From: Pseudomonas sp.
GTDB taxonomy: Bacteria; Pseudomonadota; Gammaproteobacteria; Pseudomonadales; Pseudomonadaceae
Assembly (NCBI RefSeq): GCF_002796985.1
Contig: NZ_PEKX01000003.1
Span: forward strand, 62,001-126,000
Length of the DNA stretch: 64,000 nt
Reading direction: 5' to 3'
Each line of letters begins with the position of its first letter. The stretch's first letter is position 1. The translations under genes and the position numbers were made by a program. Below the pieces are notes generated by a model, which did no database searches, was not told the origin of the DNA, and worked only from the letters and a program-made list of their open reading frames with translations. Shown here piece by piece: positions 34,715 through 43,049 of the stretch.

Positions 34715-34795
34715 CGCCGGTTATCTTTCGCCGGCAGCTACGGCCACCACGGCGCGCCGCGCAACCTGATGATGAACGTGCGCTACGGCTTCTGA
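34715..34795 (+). pseudogene. 3' remnant of a TonB-dependent receptor gene
   Basis: A 26-codon frame with no start encodes FAGSYGHHGAPRNLMMNVRYGF then stop. G-x-P-R-N-L-M-x-x-V-R-Y-x-F ending in Phe is the typical last beta-strand of TonB-dependent siderophore receptors. The upstream part of the gene is missing; the coding region of yghU ends 46 bp before it. Confidence 0.7.
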
Positions 34796-34804
34796 GCGTC
34801 GGGA

Positions 34805-34836
34805 CGAGGACGGCATCCGGCGGGACGCCGTCCTCG
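34805..34836. terminator. Hairpin between the receptor remnant and the lipoprotein gene
   Basis: CGAGGACGGC / GCCGTCCTCG perfect 10-bp stem with a 12-base loop. It lies just after both the receptor remnant (plus) and the lipoprotein gene (minus), so it can serve both; there is no T tract. Confidence 0.55.
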
Positions 34837-34843
34837 CAGAGGT

Positions 34844-35446
34844 CTACTGCGGCTCGACGCTGACGGCAACAGCGGAGGTAACGCGCATCACCAGTTGCCG
34901 GCCGAGGTATTCGCCCTTCATGTCCACGTCCGGGCGGACCTTGACGGTGTGCTGGCTGCCGTCGGCGAATTGCAGGGTGGCCGTGCGCTTGGCGGTGTCC
35001 ATGGATTTGATGGTGGCGGTGATTTCCACCGTGTCGGCGGCCAGCATGCCCGGCTTGTTGCCGGCCTGCGGCGCCACCAGCAGTGCGGCGGCACTGCTGC
35101 CACTCTCCTGACCCGGCTCGCGCAGGTAGACCACGCGCTGCAGGGTGACGATGGCCCGCACCCGGTCACCGACCTTGAGCTGGTCGAAGTTGCGCATCTC
35201 CGGCGGCGCCTGCAGGGTGCGACTGTTGCCCTGGTCGTCCCTGAGGGTGAAGGTTCGCTTGGCTTTGTCGATGGCGCTGACGCTGGCCTGCACTTCCTCC
35301 GTCTCGGTCATCGCACTGCCCGGCACCCCCTTGTCGACGGATTCGGTGCTGTCGTACTGGTAGCTCAGCTCATCGTCCTTCTGGCTCTGGCAGCCGACGA
35401 GCAGGCCGGCAGCCAGGGACAGGCAGATCCAACGGGACACGCTCAT
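34844..35446 (-). CDS. Lipoprotein with two repeated beta-rich units (200 aa)
   Basis: Not a named family to me. A lipoprotein signal (ICLSLAAGLLVGC, lipid-modified Cys19) indicates membrane anchoring. The mature part has two similar units: VQASVSAIDKAKRTFTLRDDQG ... VGDRVRAIVT (residues ~52-100) and ITATIKSMDTAKRTATLQFADG ... LGRQLVMRVT (~141-190). Shared K-R-T-x-T-L cores suggest an internal duplication of an OB-like or SH3-like beta-barrel. The link between the units is Gly/Ala rich. Most likely a periplasmic-facing envelope protein of unknown role. Confidence 0.8.
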   Translation of the reverse strand: MSVSRWICLSLAAGLLVGCQSQKDDELSYQYDSTESVDKGVPGSAMTETEEVQASVSAIDKAKRTFTLRDDQGNSRTLQAPPEMRNFDQLKVGDRVRAIVTLQRVVYLREPGQESGSSAAALLVAPQAGNKPGMLAADTVEITATIKSMDTAKRTATLQFADGSQHTVKVRPDVDMKGEYLGRQLVMRVTSAVAVSVEPQ

Positions 35447-35583
35447 CGGGCCACTCCTTGGGTCAGGGTGTTTGCGGTGTGGTTTCGCGGTTGGGGGAAG
35501 ACGAGTGCGCGCATGGCGTTCCTTCGTGGCAGCAATGGTTCACCGAGCGTAGCAGCTACCCGGCGGTACGGCGCAGCCGCGCT

Positions 35584-35835
35584 TCAGTACTTGATATCCC
35601 GCGCCCGCTCGCGCCCCTGCTGCTTGGTCTGGCGCTTGTCCTGCCGGCACTGGGCGTTGTACTGCTGGTCGGCGGCGCGGCAATCCTGCTTGGTCTGGCG
35701 AGCGTCCTGGCGGGTTTCCTGGCGCACGTCCCGCGCCTGGCGACGCTGGCTGCCCTGTTCGGTGGCCCAGGTGCTACCGACCGACACGACGAGGAAAGCC
35801 GCCACCAGTAGTGCTGTGAACAGGGAACGGCTCAT
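35584..35835 (-). CDS. Small secreted Arg/Gln-rich protein (83 aa)
   Basis: Small protein with a clear signal peptide (LFTALLVAAFLVVSVGSTWA, cleavage after ATWA-type site). The mature ~60-residue part is almost entirely charged or polar (Q, R, D, K), with repeats of the type RQxxRDxRQ / RQTKQ and two Cys. It should be a periplasmic, helical, basic protein. I start it at ATG 35835 with GGAGG upstream. Short signal-bearing proteins of this composition are annotated as hypothetical in Pseudomonas. Function unknown. Confidence 0.75.
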   Translation of the reverse strand: MSRSLFTALLVAAFLVVSVGSTWATEQGSQRRQARDVRQETRQDARQTKQDCRAADQQYNAQCRQDKRQTKQQGRERARDIKY

Positions 35836-35994
35836 GGCGTAACCTCCTGCCGCGCAGGGATAGGGATTATCCAGTACAGCCGATTTCCCACGAGCTTGCC
35901 GGTGATGGAAAGGAGTTGGCTGTGTGGCTCGACGAAAGGCAACTCCGACTGCGACGGCGGGCACCTTCAGCGCGCCGCCGTCCATTGCACAGGC

Positions 35995-36447
35995 TTATTG
36001 ATCGCGCACCAGCAGCACCGGGCGCTTGCTCGATTGCAGCACCCCTTCAGCCACGCTGCCCAGCATCAGGCGGTGTACGCCACGGCGGCTGTGGGTGCCC
36101 ATGACGATGGCGTCAGCCTTGACCGCATCAGCCTCGATCTCGATACGGTCGGCGACCTCTTCACCGGTGGTTTCCATGCTGATCCGCTGGTAGCTGGCCG
36201 GCACGGCGTACTCGGCCACCACTTCACGCGCCTTGTTCAGGATGTCGTCGGCAGCTTTGAGCGCGGCGGCGTGCAGCGCTTCGGCGTCGTAGTACTTGGC
36301 GTAGTAAGGCAGGTGCCCCAAGGGGCGGTCGACGATGGTGATCACATGCAGTTCACCGCCGCTCATGCGGACCAGCCTGGCGCCTTCGGCCAGGGCTCGG
36401 AAGGAAACGGGGCTGCCGTCCACGGCGGCCAGTACGTGCTCGTACAT
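35995..36447 (-). CDS. Universal stress protein, UspA family (150 aa)
   Basis: Single Usp domain. It opens with the nucleotide-binding beta-strand YEHVLAAVDGSPVSFRAL and ends with the ATP-binding motif MGTHSRRGVHRLMLGSVAEGVL (G-x2-G-x9-G-S type), then KRPVLLVRDQ. Length is normal for the family. ATG 36447 follows GAGGAGC. It sits between the small secreted protein and the MscS gene, all on the minus strand, but spacings of over 140 bp argue for separate units. Such proteins help survival in stasis, oxygen limitation or osmotic stress. Confidence 0.93.
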   Translation of the reverse strand: MYEHVLAAVDGSPVSFRALAEGARLVRMSGGELHVITIVDRPLGHLPYYAKYYDAEALHAAALKAADDILNKAREVVAEYAVPASYQRISMETTGEEVADRIEIEADAVKADAIVMGTHSRRGVHRLMLGSVAEGVLQSSKRPVLLVRDQ

Positions 36448-36592
36448 GATTTGCTCCTCGTTGAATGGGCAACCCCACCTTAACCGCCCGAACCGCCAAC
36501 GCCCTTGTGCCGTGTCAATGGATTCACGGCGTGCCGGGGAACCAGCGGTAGCAGGGGCAACCGAAGGAGCATCTCGAGTTCAGCGCGACGCC

Positions 36593-38230
36593 CTAGACGC
36601 CATCGTCAGGTGCCGTTGGAGGCCGCGCCGGGGCGCTGTACCACTGTTCCGGCGGGACAAGTTTTTCCTGCCGCGGATCGCCCAGGTAATGCGGCGACAT
36701 GATCTGCACCCCGTACTCGTTGAACACATCCTGGATGTTGGCGTGCAGCAGGCTCAGCAACTCGGCCCGTGGACGTGGCTCGCTGGGGATGGCCTGTGCC
36801 ACCAGTCGATACTCCGGGTAGAAGTCCGACAGCGCCGTCTGGAATACCCTCGGCGCAGGCGTCTGCAGAATGCCATCGGTGCGCCGGGCGGCCTCGATCA
36901 ACATGGCTTCCACCTGGCGCCAGGGCGTGTCGTAACCGATGGTGACCACGGTATCGACGATATAGCCACTGCCCTGGACCGCCCGCGAATAGTTGCGGGT
37001 GACCGAGCCTGCAATCATCGAATTGGGCAGCGTCAGCACTTCGCCCAGCCCCGTGCGGATAGTGGTGTTGAACATGCCGACCTCGGTCACCGTGCCCTCG
37101 TGTTCACCGATGCGGACGAACTCGCCGGCGCGCAGCGTGCGCGAATAGGTCAGGATCAGACCGGCAGCGGCCTGCCCCACGACACTCGAAGCGCCCAGCG
37201 AGATCATCAGGCCCACCAGCACCGACAAGCCCTTGAACGCCTCGGTGCCGGAGCCCGGCAGATAGGGATAGGCCATGACGACGGCAAATAGCCATATCGC
37301 CAGCGAGGTCAATCGCGTGGTGGGCTGCAGCGTTTCCTCGGTCAGCCAGCCGATGGCGCCGGGGCGGGACAGACGCTGCAGCATGCGCTGGCTGAAGCCG
37401 CTGATCCCCCGCGCAATGAAGAAGATCGCCAGCGCCACGGCCAGGCCGGGAATGGCGCCGACGATGCCACTGAGCAGGTAGTCGAGCAACTGCAGCAGGT
37501 GGACGTCGAGGCTCTCTCCCCAAGGCCGCGTGTAAGGGAATTGCGAGAGCACATAGCTCAGCCACTTGTAGCCCAGCAACAGCACCAGCGCCCAGTAGAG
37601 CAGCGACAGCAGGCGGTCGGCCAGGTAGTAGAGGTACTGCATGTCGAACAGCGGAAAATGCCCGACCCGGATCTGCCGCGCGCGCTCGCGCATCAACTGC
37701 GGCAGACGGCTGCGCAACTTGCGCCGCAGGTAATGCGCCGCTTTGAGCAGCGTGGCATAGACCAGGGTCGCCAGCACCGAGAAACCCAGCGCGACCAGCA
37801 GGAAGCGCACGCTGCGCGCCTGCCCGGTTTCCTCGACGACCGTCCGCAGGTTCGCCGCCGCCTGTTCCGCGGCCTCTCGTACCGAAGCTTCGGGCGGATC
37901 GACATCCAGCGGCGAGACGAAGAAGGCACGTCGCCCGCCCAGCAGCACCAGGTAGCTGTGCAGGATGGGATCGATGCTGACCTGGAGGTCTTCGGTCCCC
38001 TGCAGCGCTTCCTCGATCACCGTCCGCGCACGCTTCTCTCGCGCTGCGGGGGTCTCGCCCAGCAACGTGGCGTGGAACACGATGATGCTGCGATTGGCGA
38101 TCTTCAGCTCGACCGGAGCGGCTGCGACGCCTTCAGTGGCATCCAGCTGCGCGGCGGGTGCCGCCGTTTCCCCGGCCATGCCCAGCGTGACGAACAGCCC
38201 AAAGAGACTCGCACCGATCCAGCGCCTCAT
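36593..38230 (-). CDS. MscS-family mechanosensitive ion channel with periplasmic N-domain (545 aa)
   Basis: Inner-membrane pressure valve. An N-terminal signal-like segment (WIGASLFGLFVTLGMAGETAA) precedes a periplasmic domain of ~140 residues. Four or five membrane segments follow, then the pore-lining helix (LVGLMISLGASSVVGQAAAGLILTYSR) and the MscS beta domain (RAGEFVRIGEHEGTVTEVGMFNTTIRTGLGEVLTLPNSMIAG), which is strongly conserved. The cytoplasmic cage is present to QIMSPHYLGDPRQ. I take ATG 38230 as start; 38248 and 38281 are alternatives. The substrate specificity and gating cannot be read from sequence. Confidence 0.88.
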   Translation of the reverse strand: MRRWIGASLFGLFVTLGMAGETAAPAAQLDATEGVAAAPVELKIANRSIIVFHATLLGETPAAREKRARTVIEEALQGTEDLQVSIDPILHSYLVLLGGRRAFFVSPLDVDPPEASVREAAEQAAANLRTVVEETGQARSVRFLLVALGFSVLATLVYATLLKAAHYLRRKLRSRLPQLMRERARQIRVGHFPLFDMQYLYYLADRLLSLLYWALVLLLGYKWLSYVLSQFPYTRPWGESLDVHLLQLLDYLLSGIVGAIPGLAVALAIFFIARGISGFSQRMLQRLSRPGAIGWLTEETLQPTTRLTSLAIWLFAVVMAYPYLPGSGTEAFKGLSVLVGLMISLGASSVVGQAAAGLILTYSRTLRAGEFVRIGEHEGTVTEVGMFNTTIRTGLGEVLTLPNSMIAGSVTRNYSRAVQGSGYIVDTVVTIGYDTPWRQVEAMLIEAARRTDGILQTPAPRVFQTALSDFYPEYRLVAQAIPSEPRPRAELLSLLHANIQDVFNEYGVQIMSPHYLGDPRQEKLVPPEQWYSAPARPPTAPDDGV

Positions 38231-38335
38231 CCCGCGACTCCTTACGTGCATGGCCGACCCTACGTGAGATAACTCCGTCAAGCGTAGCCAGCTTCAGACG
38301 CCTGGGTGGCCGGCCAACAGAAGGAATGGCGCGCA

Positions 38336-39379
38336 TCATTGCGCCGAGGCCGTCGCCTCGTCACGGCAGGCGGAGGGGCTCTGCCCGGTCCAGCGCTTGA
38401 AGGCCCGGCGGAAGCCGCGCACGTCGCTGTAACCGAGGGCCTCGGCAATCCGCTCGATGGGCATCTCGGGGTTGTTCAGCAGGCTCATAGCGCGGGCGTG
38501 GCGCACCTGCTCCTGCAGCGCATCGAAGGTCATGTCGTGCTCGCTGAGGCGGCGACGCAGCGTGCGGCTGCTCATGTTGAGCTCGCCCGCCACCTTGTCG
38601 ATCGGGCTGCCTTGCGCCAGGTCGCGGGCGATGGCGCGCTCCACCGTCTCCAGCAGGCCGGTCTTCTGCTGCACCTGGGCGGACTCCGTTTCCAGCAGGC
38701 TGAGCGCCTGGCGCAGGGCGACGGGATGGTGACTGGGCAGTTGCACGTCCAGCCAGTGGCTGGCGATGGCCACGCGGTTGTGCAGGCAGCCGAAGCGCAG
38801 GTTCGGCCCGAGCAGGCGCCGGTACTCGGCCTCGTAGCCCGGCGCGGCATGGGTGAACTCGAAGCGCCGCGGCTGGAACTGCGGGCCGATCAGCGCGCGG
38901 TTGTAGACCAGCAGGCTGGCGAAGAACTCCTCCACGGCGAACACCTGGATGTCGGCATAGGGCAGCCGGCATTCGACTTCGATGAAGCTCTCTTCGGGCC
39001 CCTCGATCAGGTTGCACAGCGCAATGCCGCCGGTGGTGTGCTGGAAGCGCCGACCGAGCTCGAAGGCGTCGCGCAGTGTCTTGCACAGGGACAGTACGTG
39101 GCCGAGCAGGCCGAGGGTGCCCAGCACGTTGCGGTGCCCGACCCACAGGCCCAGGCCGCGCTCGGGCAAGGCCGCCAGGGCGCGCTGGATCATCGCCACC
39201 GTCTGCCGGTAGGTAATGCGCTGGGCCGGGTCCTGCAACTCCTCGGCGGTGAAGCCGAGCCCACGGCACAGGCGTTCGGCGCTCACGCCCTGGTCGCTGG
39301 CGACCTCGGCCAGGGTCTGCAACAGGAAGGGCGACACCAGGGCCAGGTCGAATTGCGCATCGATGCTTGTGCTGGGCAT
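38336..39379 (-). CDS. AraC-family transcriptional regulator (347 aa)
   Basis: Regulator of the OruR/ArgR-like AraC subgroup with an N-terminal ~200-residue ligand domain (VSPFLLQTLAEVASDQGVSAERLCRGLGF). The C-terminal double helix-turn-helix is IDKVAGELNMSSRTLRRRLSEHDMTFDALQEQVRHARAMSLL, then IERIAEALGYSDVRGFRRAFKRWTGQSPSACR. It lies 208 bp downstream of the DSD-like operon on the same strand, not divergent from it, so control of that operon is only a guess. Start MPSTS at 39379. Effector unknown. Confidence 0.92.
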   Translation of the reverse strand: MPSTSIDAQFDLALVSPFLLQTLAEVASDQGVSAERLCRGLGFTAEELQDPAQRITYRQTVAMIQRALAALPERGLGLWVGHRNVLGTLGLLGHVLSLCKTLRDAFELGRRFQHTTGGIALCNLIEGPEESFIEVECRLPYADIQVFAVEEFFASLLVYNRALIGPQFQPRRFEFTHAAPGYEAEYRRLLGPNLRFGCLHNRVAIASHWLDVQLPSHHPVALRQALSLLETESAQVQQKTGLLETVERAIARDLAQGSPIDKVAGELNMSSRTLRRRLSEHDMTFDALQEQVRHARAMSLLNNPEMPIERIAEALGYSDVRGFRRAFKRWTGQSPSACRDEATASAQ

Positions 39380-39536
39380 GCAGGCTGCTCTCGAACAGGG
39401 GCGCCGGCAGTTCTTGTTATGTGGCCGGCGCGCGATGGCGGCATCATAACGCGATCACAGGCTGATCAAGAGCGGGGGTAACAGAATATTACAGAGCCTC
39501 CCCTTCAATTCCCCGGCGGCAAGACAGGCCGAGAAC

Positions 39537-39566
39537 GAAAAACCCCAGGCCATCGACCTGGGGTTC
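39537..39566 (-). terminator. Rho-independent terminator of the exported redox operon
   Basis: On the minus strand CCCCAGG - loop TCGATGG - CCTGGGG is followed by TTTTTCG. It sits 22 bp after the stop of the PLP-fold gene and closes the three-gene operon. Confidence 0.85.
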
Positions 39567-39587
39567 TCCGTCACACCAACTCGCCGC

Positions 39588-40865
39588 TCAGCTGTACACC
39601 GGCCACTGCTCGACGATGCGCCCGCCGCGCACCGCCAGCAGGTCACCGAACTGCAGCAGGATCGACTCGGACTGGGTCGGCCGCAGGAACATCTGGTCGT
39701 CCACCTTCAGGCCGACGGCGCTGGAGCCGTTGACCATTTCCTGGTTGGAGCTGCGCCCGTACAGGTTGTTGAACTGCAAGCCCTTGGGCGATTCCGGCTC
39801 GGCCATCCAGTTGCCGCCGTAGACGAAGAAGGTCTCGCGCTGGTTCGTGTCCCACCAGGAGAACAGCGCGGACTTGTCGTCCAGCGCCGGAACCCGCACG
39901 GCGCCGGTGCTCTTGATCACCGGGGTGGCGATGAAGGCGGCGGGCTGGTGCTCCACCAGCGACGGCAGGTCGTAGTGGGTCGGCTTGACCAGCGCCGAGC
40001 CCACCGACACCTCGGTGCTGGTGCGTTCCTTCTCGTGCATCTTGTAGCTCGGGCTGCCGGCGGTGTTCAGCGTCAGACCCGACTTCCACAGCGTGGGGTG
40101 CTGGCTGCGGGCGTAGTCGACGAAGCCGTCGTAGAGGGTCATGACCTTGGCGAAGAGTTCCTCCGAGGAGCCGAGCACTTCGGGTACGCCCATGCCGACG
40201 AAGGGGTCGTAGCCCATGAAGCCGGCGAACTCCAGGTGCTGCGGGTTGGCGCCGATGATCGTGAGCATCTTGCCCAGGGTCGCATGGTCGGCCACGCCGC
40301 CACGGTGCAGGCCGACGTCCAGTTCGATGTTGATCCGCAGCCGCGTGTTACGCCCCTGCGCCAGCGCCAGGTACTGCTGCAGGCGCTCGGGGGTATCCAG
40401 CAGCCATTGCAGCTGGGTGGTCGGGTCGAAGGGGCCGCGCAGGTTCTCGTAGAACTGCTGCGCCGAGCCCACCGGCAGCGGCTTGCCCAGCAACAGGTCG
40501 GCGTCGGGGAAACGCTCTGCGTCGTGATTGAGGAACGGCTGGTGGAACGACATCATCCGCCGGGTGCCGGCGCGCTTGGCGATGTAGTCGAGCAGTTGCG
40601 GTGACGGCAGTGACTTCTCCACCACGCGCAGGTGCTTGCCGGTACGCGCAACCGATTGCATCACCACGTCGACGTTGTGGTCCAGGCGGTCGAGGTCGAT
40701 CAGCATCACCGGGCGCATCGGCCCGTGCTCGCGCAGTTCGCGGTTGAGCCGGGCGAAGTAGTCGTCGTACGGCGCGCCGTGGTCGCTCGGTCGCAGCCAG
40801 GCGCCGGCACCGGCGAGCAGCACGCCCGCCCCCGCTGCGCCGACGATGAAATTGCGTCGTTTCAT
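39588..40865 (-). CDS. Tat-exported alanine-racemase-fold protein, DSD1/D-threonine-aldolase-like (425 aa)
   Basis: Starts MKRRNFIVGAAGAGVLLAGAGAW, a Tat-type signal with Arg-Arg and a hydrophobic core, so the protein is predicted to be exported after folding with its cofactor. The fold type III PLP barrel is recognisable: VMLIDLDRLDHNVDVV, then RVVEKSLPSPQLLDY, where Lys84 is the likely PLP lysine. The C-terminal barrel reads VGLKVDDQMFLRPTQSESILLQFGDLLAVRGG. In D-serine dehydratases and D-threonine aldolases this last segment carries metal ligands in a P-N-H-x-C/D motif; here it reads P-T-Q-S-E. Third gene of the operon with the oxidase (16 bp gap). Substrate unknown. Confidence 0.82.
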   Translation of the reverse strand: MKRRNFIVGAAGAGVLLAGAGAWLRPSDHGAPYDDYFARLNRELREHGPMRPVMLIDLDRLDHNVDVVMQSVARTGKHLRVVEKSLPSPQLLDYIAKRAGTRRMMSFHQPFLNHDAERFPDADLLLGKPLPVGSAQQFYENLRGPFDPTTQLQWLLDTPERLQQYLALAQGRNTRLRINIELDVGLHRGGVADHATLGKMLTIIGANPQHLEFAGFMGYDPFVGMGVPEVLGSSEELFAKVMTLYDGFVDYARSQHPTLWKSGLTLNTAGSPSYKMHEKERTSTEVSVGSALVKPTHYDLPSLVEHQPAAFIATPVIKSTGAVRVPALDDKSALFSWWDTNQRETFFVYGGNWMAEPESPKGLQFNNLYGRSSNQEMVNGSSAVGLKVDDQMFLRPTQSESILLQFGDLLAVRGGRIVEQWPVYS

Positions 40866-40881
40866 GGGTTATTCTTCCTTG

Positions 40882-42276
40882 TCAGGCCACGCCGAGGATC
40901 GATTGCAGGTGGGCATTGAGGAACTTGCCCTGCGGGTCGAGGGCCTGGCGCACCTCGGTGAATTCCTTCCAGCGCGGATACAGCGGTTGCAGCGTGCGCG
41001 CGTTGAGCGTGTGCAGCTTGCCCCAGTGCGGCCGGCCGGCGTACTTCCAGAAGATCGGCTCGACCGCGGCGAAGAAGTTGTGGTGGTCCATGCTGTAGTG
41101 CTGGTGCACGGAGATGGAGCAGCTGTCGCGGCCTTCGAACATGCTCAGGGGAATGTCGTCGGCCTTCACGTAGCGGTACTCGATGGGGAACCAGGTGCGC
41201 AGGTCCTTGTCGTTGATCAGCTTGAGAATCTCGCGCAGGCAGGCCGGGCCGTGCTCGGCCGGCACCGAATACTCCATCTCGTTGAAGCGCACATTACGCA
41301 CGTTGGCGAAGATGTCGTAGGAGTCGCCGACCCGGTCATCGAAGCTGGCAACGTGGCGCAGGCTGTTGAGCAGGAAGCGCCGCGCGGCGGGGAAGTCGCT
41401 GCCGTACTTGTCGAGGCCCTCGATGATGCTGACGTACCCGTTGCCGCCCTCCTCGGCCGGGTCCAGCGGCGGCGTGGCCGGGTCCTCGGTCTCGTTCAGG
41501 GCGATGGACAGCGCGTAGTCGGAATGGGTGAGCACCTGCATTTCCCAGTGCTGGTTCTCGCGGGTGTTCTTTTCCACATCCTCCAGCAGCTCTTCGGTCC
41601 TGGCGATCCACTGGCGCTCGCGCAGGCGATAGGCCGCGCGGTTCTGCAGGCGCACGCGGGTGGCTACGCCGAAGGCACCGAGGGACACCCGCGCGGCATT
41701 GAATACATCGGGGTGACGCTGGGCGTCGCAGTCCAGCACCTCGCCACTGGCCGTGACCAGTTGCAGGCCGGTGACGGTGGAGGAATAGGAGCCGAAACCG
41801 ACGCCGGTGCCATGGGTGGAAGTGGAGATGGCCCCGGCCAGGGTCTGGTAGTCGATGTCCGACATGTTCGGCAATGCCTGGCCAATCTCCTTCAGCGCGG
41901 CGCCCATGAGCGACATCGGCGTACCGGCGGCGAATTCCGCCTGCAGCGTGGCGGCGTCGTGGTCGAGCAGGCCGTTGAAGTAGGCCAGCGAGACCAGCGT
42001 GCCGTCGGTGGGCACCAGGGCACTGAAGGAGTGTGCCGAGCCCACGGGGCGCACCTTGCCCTGGGCCTGGCGGATGACCTGCACCAGTTCGTCGAGGCTC
42101 TGCGGCGCCAGGCGCGCCAGCGGCAGGCAGCTCTGCCCGCCGGACCAGTTGCGCCAGGGGATCAGCCGCGGCGCACGGGCCAGCTCGGCCGCCAGCGGGC
42201 TGGTGGACAGCGCCGCGAACGCGCCGGCGATGCCGGCGTTCTGCAACAGTTGACGGCGGGTGAGATGAATGGGCAT
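40882..42276 (-). CDS. Tat-exported FAD-linked oxidase, aldonolactone oxidase type (464 aa)
   Basis: N-terminal Tat-like signal LTRRQLLQNAGIAGAFAALSTSPLAAE. The FAD-binding PCMH domain has VRPVGSAHSFSALVPTDGTLVSL, in which the His of GSAHS is the place of covalent FAD attachment in alditol and aldonolactone oxidases. GAISTSTHGTGVGFGSYSSTVTGLQLV also fits. The C-terminal ALO-type domain has GRPHWGKLHTL. It would oxidise a sugar, polyol or sugar lactone in the periplasm. I start at ATG 42276 with GGAGCC upstream. It is between the cytochrome (14 bp) and the PLP-fold gene (16 bp). Confidence 0.88.
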   Translation of the reverse strand: MPIHLTRRQLLQNAGIAGAFAALSTSPLAAELARAPRLIPWRNWSGGQSCLPLARLAPQSLDELVQVIRQAQGKVRPVGSAHSFSALVPTDGTLVSLAYFNGLLDHDAATLQAEFAAGTPMSLMGAALKEIGQALPNMSDIDYQTLAGAISTSTHGTGVGFGSYSSTVTGLQLVTASGEVLDCDAQRHPDVFNAARVSLGAFGVATRVRLQNRAAYRLRERQWIARTEELLEDVEKNTRENQHWEMQVLTHSDYALSIALNETEDPATPPLDPAEEGGNGYVSIIEGLDKYGSDFPAARRFLLNSLRHVASFDDRVGDSYDIFANVRNVRFNEMEYSVPAEHGPACLREILKLINDKDLRTWFPIEYRYVKADDIPLSMFEGRDSCSISVHQHYSMDHHNFFAAVEPIFWKYAGRPHWGKLHTLNARTLQPLYPRWKEFTEVRQALDPQGKFLNAHLQSILGVA

Positions 42277-42290
42277 CGGATCGGCTCCCT

Positions 42291-42659
42291 CTATTGGACC
42301 GGTTGGCCGGACATGAAGGCAATCAGCGCGAGGAACTGGTCCTCCGAGCACTGCATGCACAGGCCCATCGGCGGCATGCCCTTGTAGCCGTTGATGCTGT
42401 GGTCCAGCAGGCTGTCGCTGCCCTGAGCGACCCGCGGCTGCCAGGCTTTCGTATCGCCGCTCTGCGGTGCACCGGAAGCCGGGTTGGCGTGGCACAGCTT
42501 GCAACTGCTGTCGTAGACCTTCGCCAGAGCGGGATCGCTGGGTGTCAGCGCGGCGGCATTGCCGGCAGCGGGCGGCGGCGCGTCGTCGCCACAGCCGCCG
42601 AGCAGGCCGACCAGGGCCAGCAAGGCAAGCGGCAGCCAGGGTGTTGCGGGTTTCGCCAT
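42291..42659 (-). CDS. Lipoprotein cytochrome c (122 aa)
   Basis: First gene of the redox operon. A lipoprotein signal LALLALVGLLGGC gives lipid-modified Cys23. One haem site, CKLCH (residues ~53-57), is present. MPPMGLCMQCSEDQFLALIAFM follows near the C-terminus with the likely axial Met and a Cys pair as in c5-type cytochromes. It should be membrane-tethered in the periplasm and is the obvious electron acceptor for the FAD oxidase next in the operon, passing electrons to the respiratory chain. Confidence 0.9.
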   Translation of the reverse strand: MAKPATPWLPLALLALVGLLGGCGDDAPPPAAGNAAALTPSDPALAKVYDSSCKLCHANPASGAPQSGDTKAWQPRVAQGSDSLLDHSINGYKGMPPMGLCMQCSEDQFLALIAFMSGQPVQ

Positions 42660-43049
42660 GGTGCTCCCCTTTTATCGCTGCGCCGGGCAGGCGGCGCGGA
42701 TTCTTGTTGTCATGGGTAGCAAGCAGGTTAAGTCGGGCGGCTGGCAGCCCTGAGGACTTTGCCGGCCAACAAGGGGGCTTTGGCCGGCCAGCGTGGCGAC
42801 GCGCCTGCGCGGCACGCTGTCGGTTTCAGGATGCGGGGAGTCGTTCGAGTGCTATCCCTAATCCAGAGGGATGGCAATCTTTCCAACTGTCGAGGACCCG
42901 GCGCGCCCAGACGCCTGGCCCGATTGCACCCCCCACTCAAACAATGGCGCCCCGAAGAGCCACGCAGCCCGTGACGTGGCCGGTACGCCGCAGCCGAAGG
43001 ATTCCGCGTCGCTGCCCTTGGCAGCGTCCGCGATATCGAGGTGTGCTGT
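42660..43049. other. Intergenic region between the cytochrome and fdsG genes
   Basis: 390 bp between two divergent operons. It must hold both promoters. I see no gene with a credible start or codon pattern, no REP-type repeat and no clear operator. Confidence 0.5.

Noticed and set aside
42660..43049. Sigma-54 promoter for fdsG (TGGCA near 42870)
   Set aside because: The bases do not keep the required GG-N10-GC spacing.
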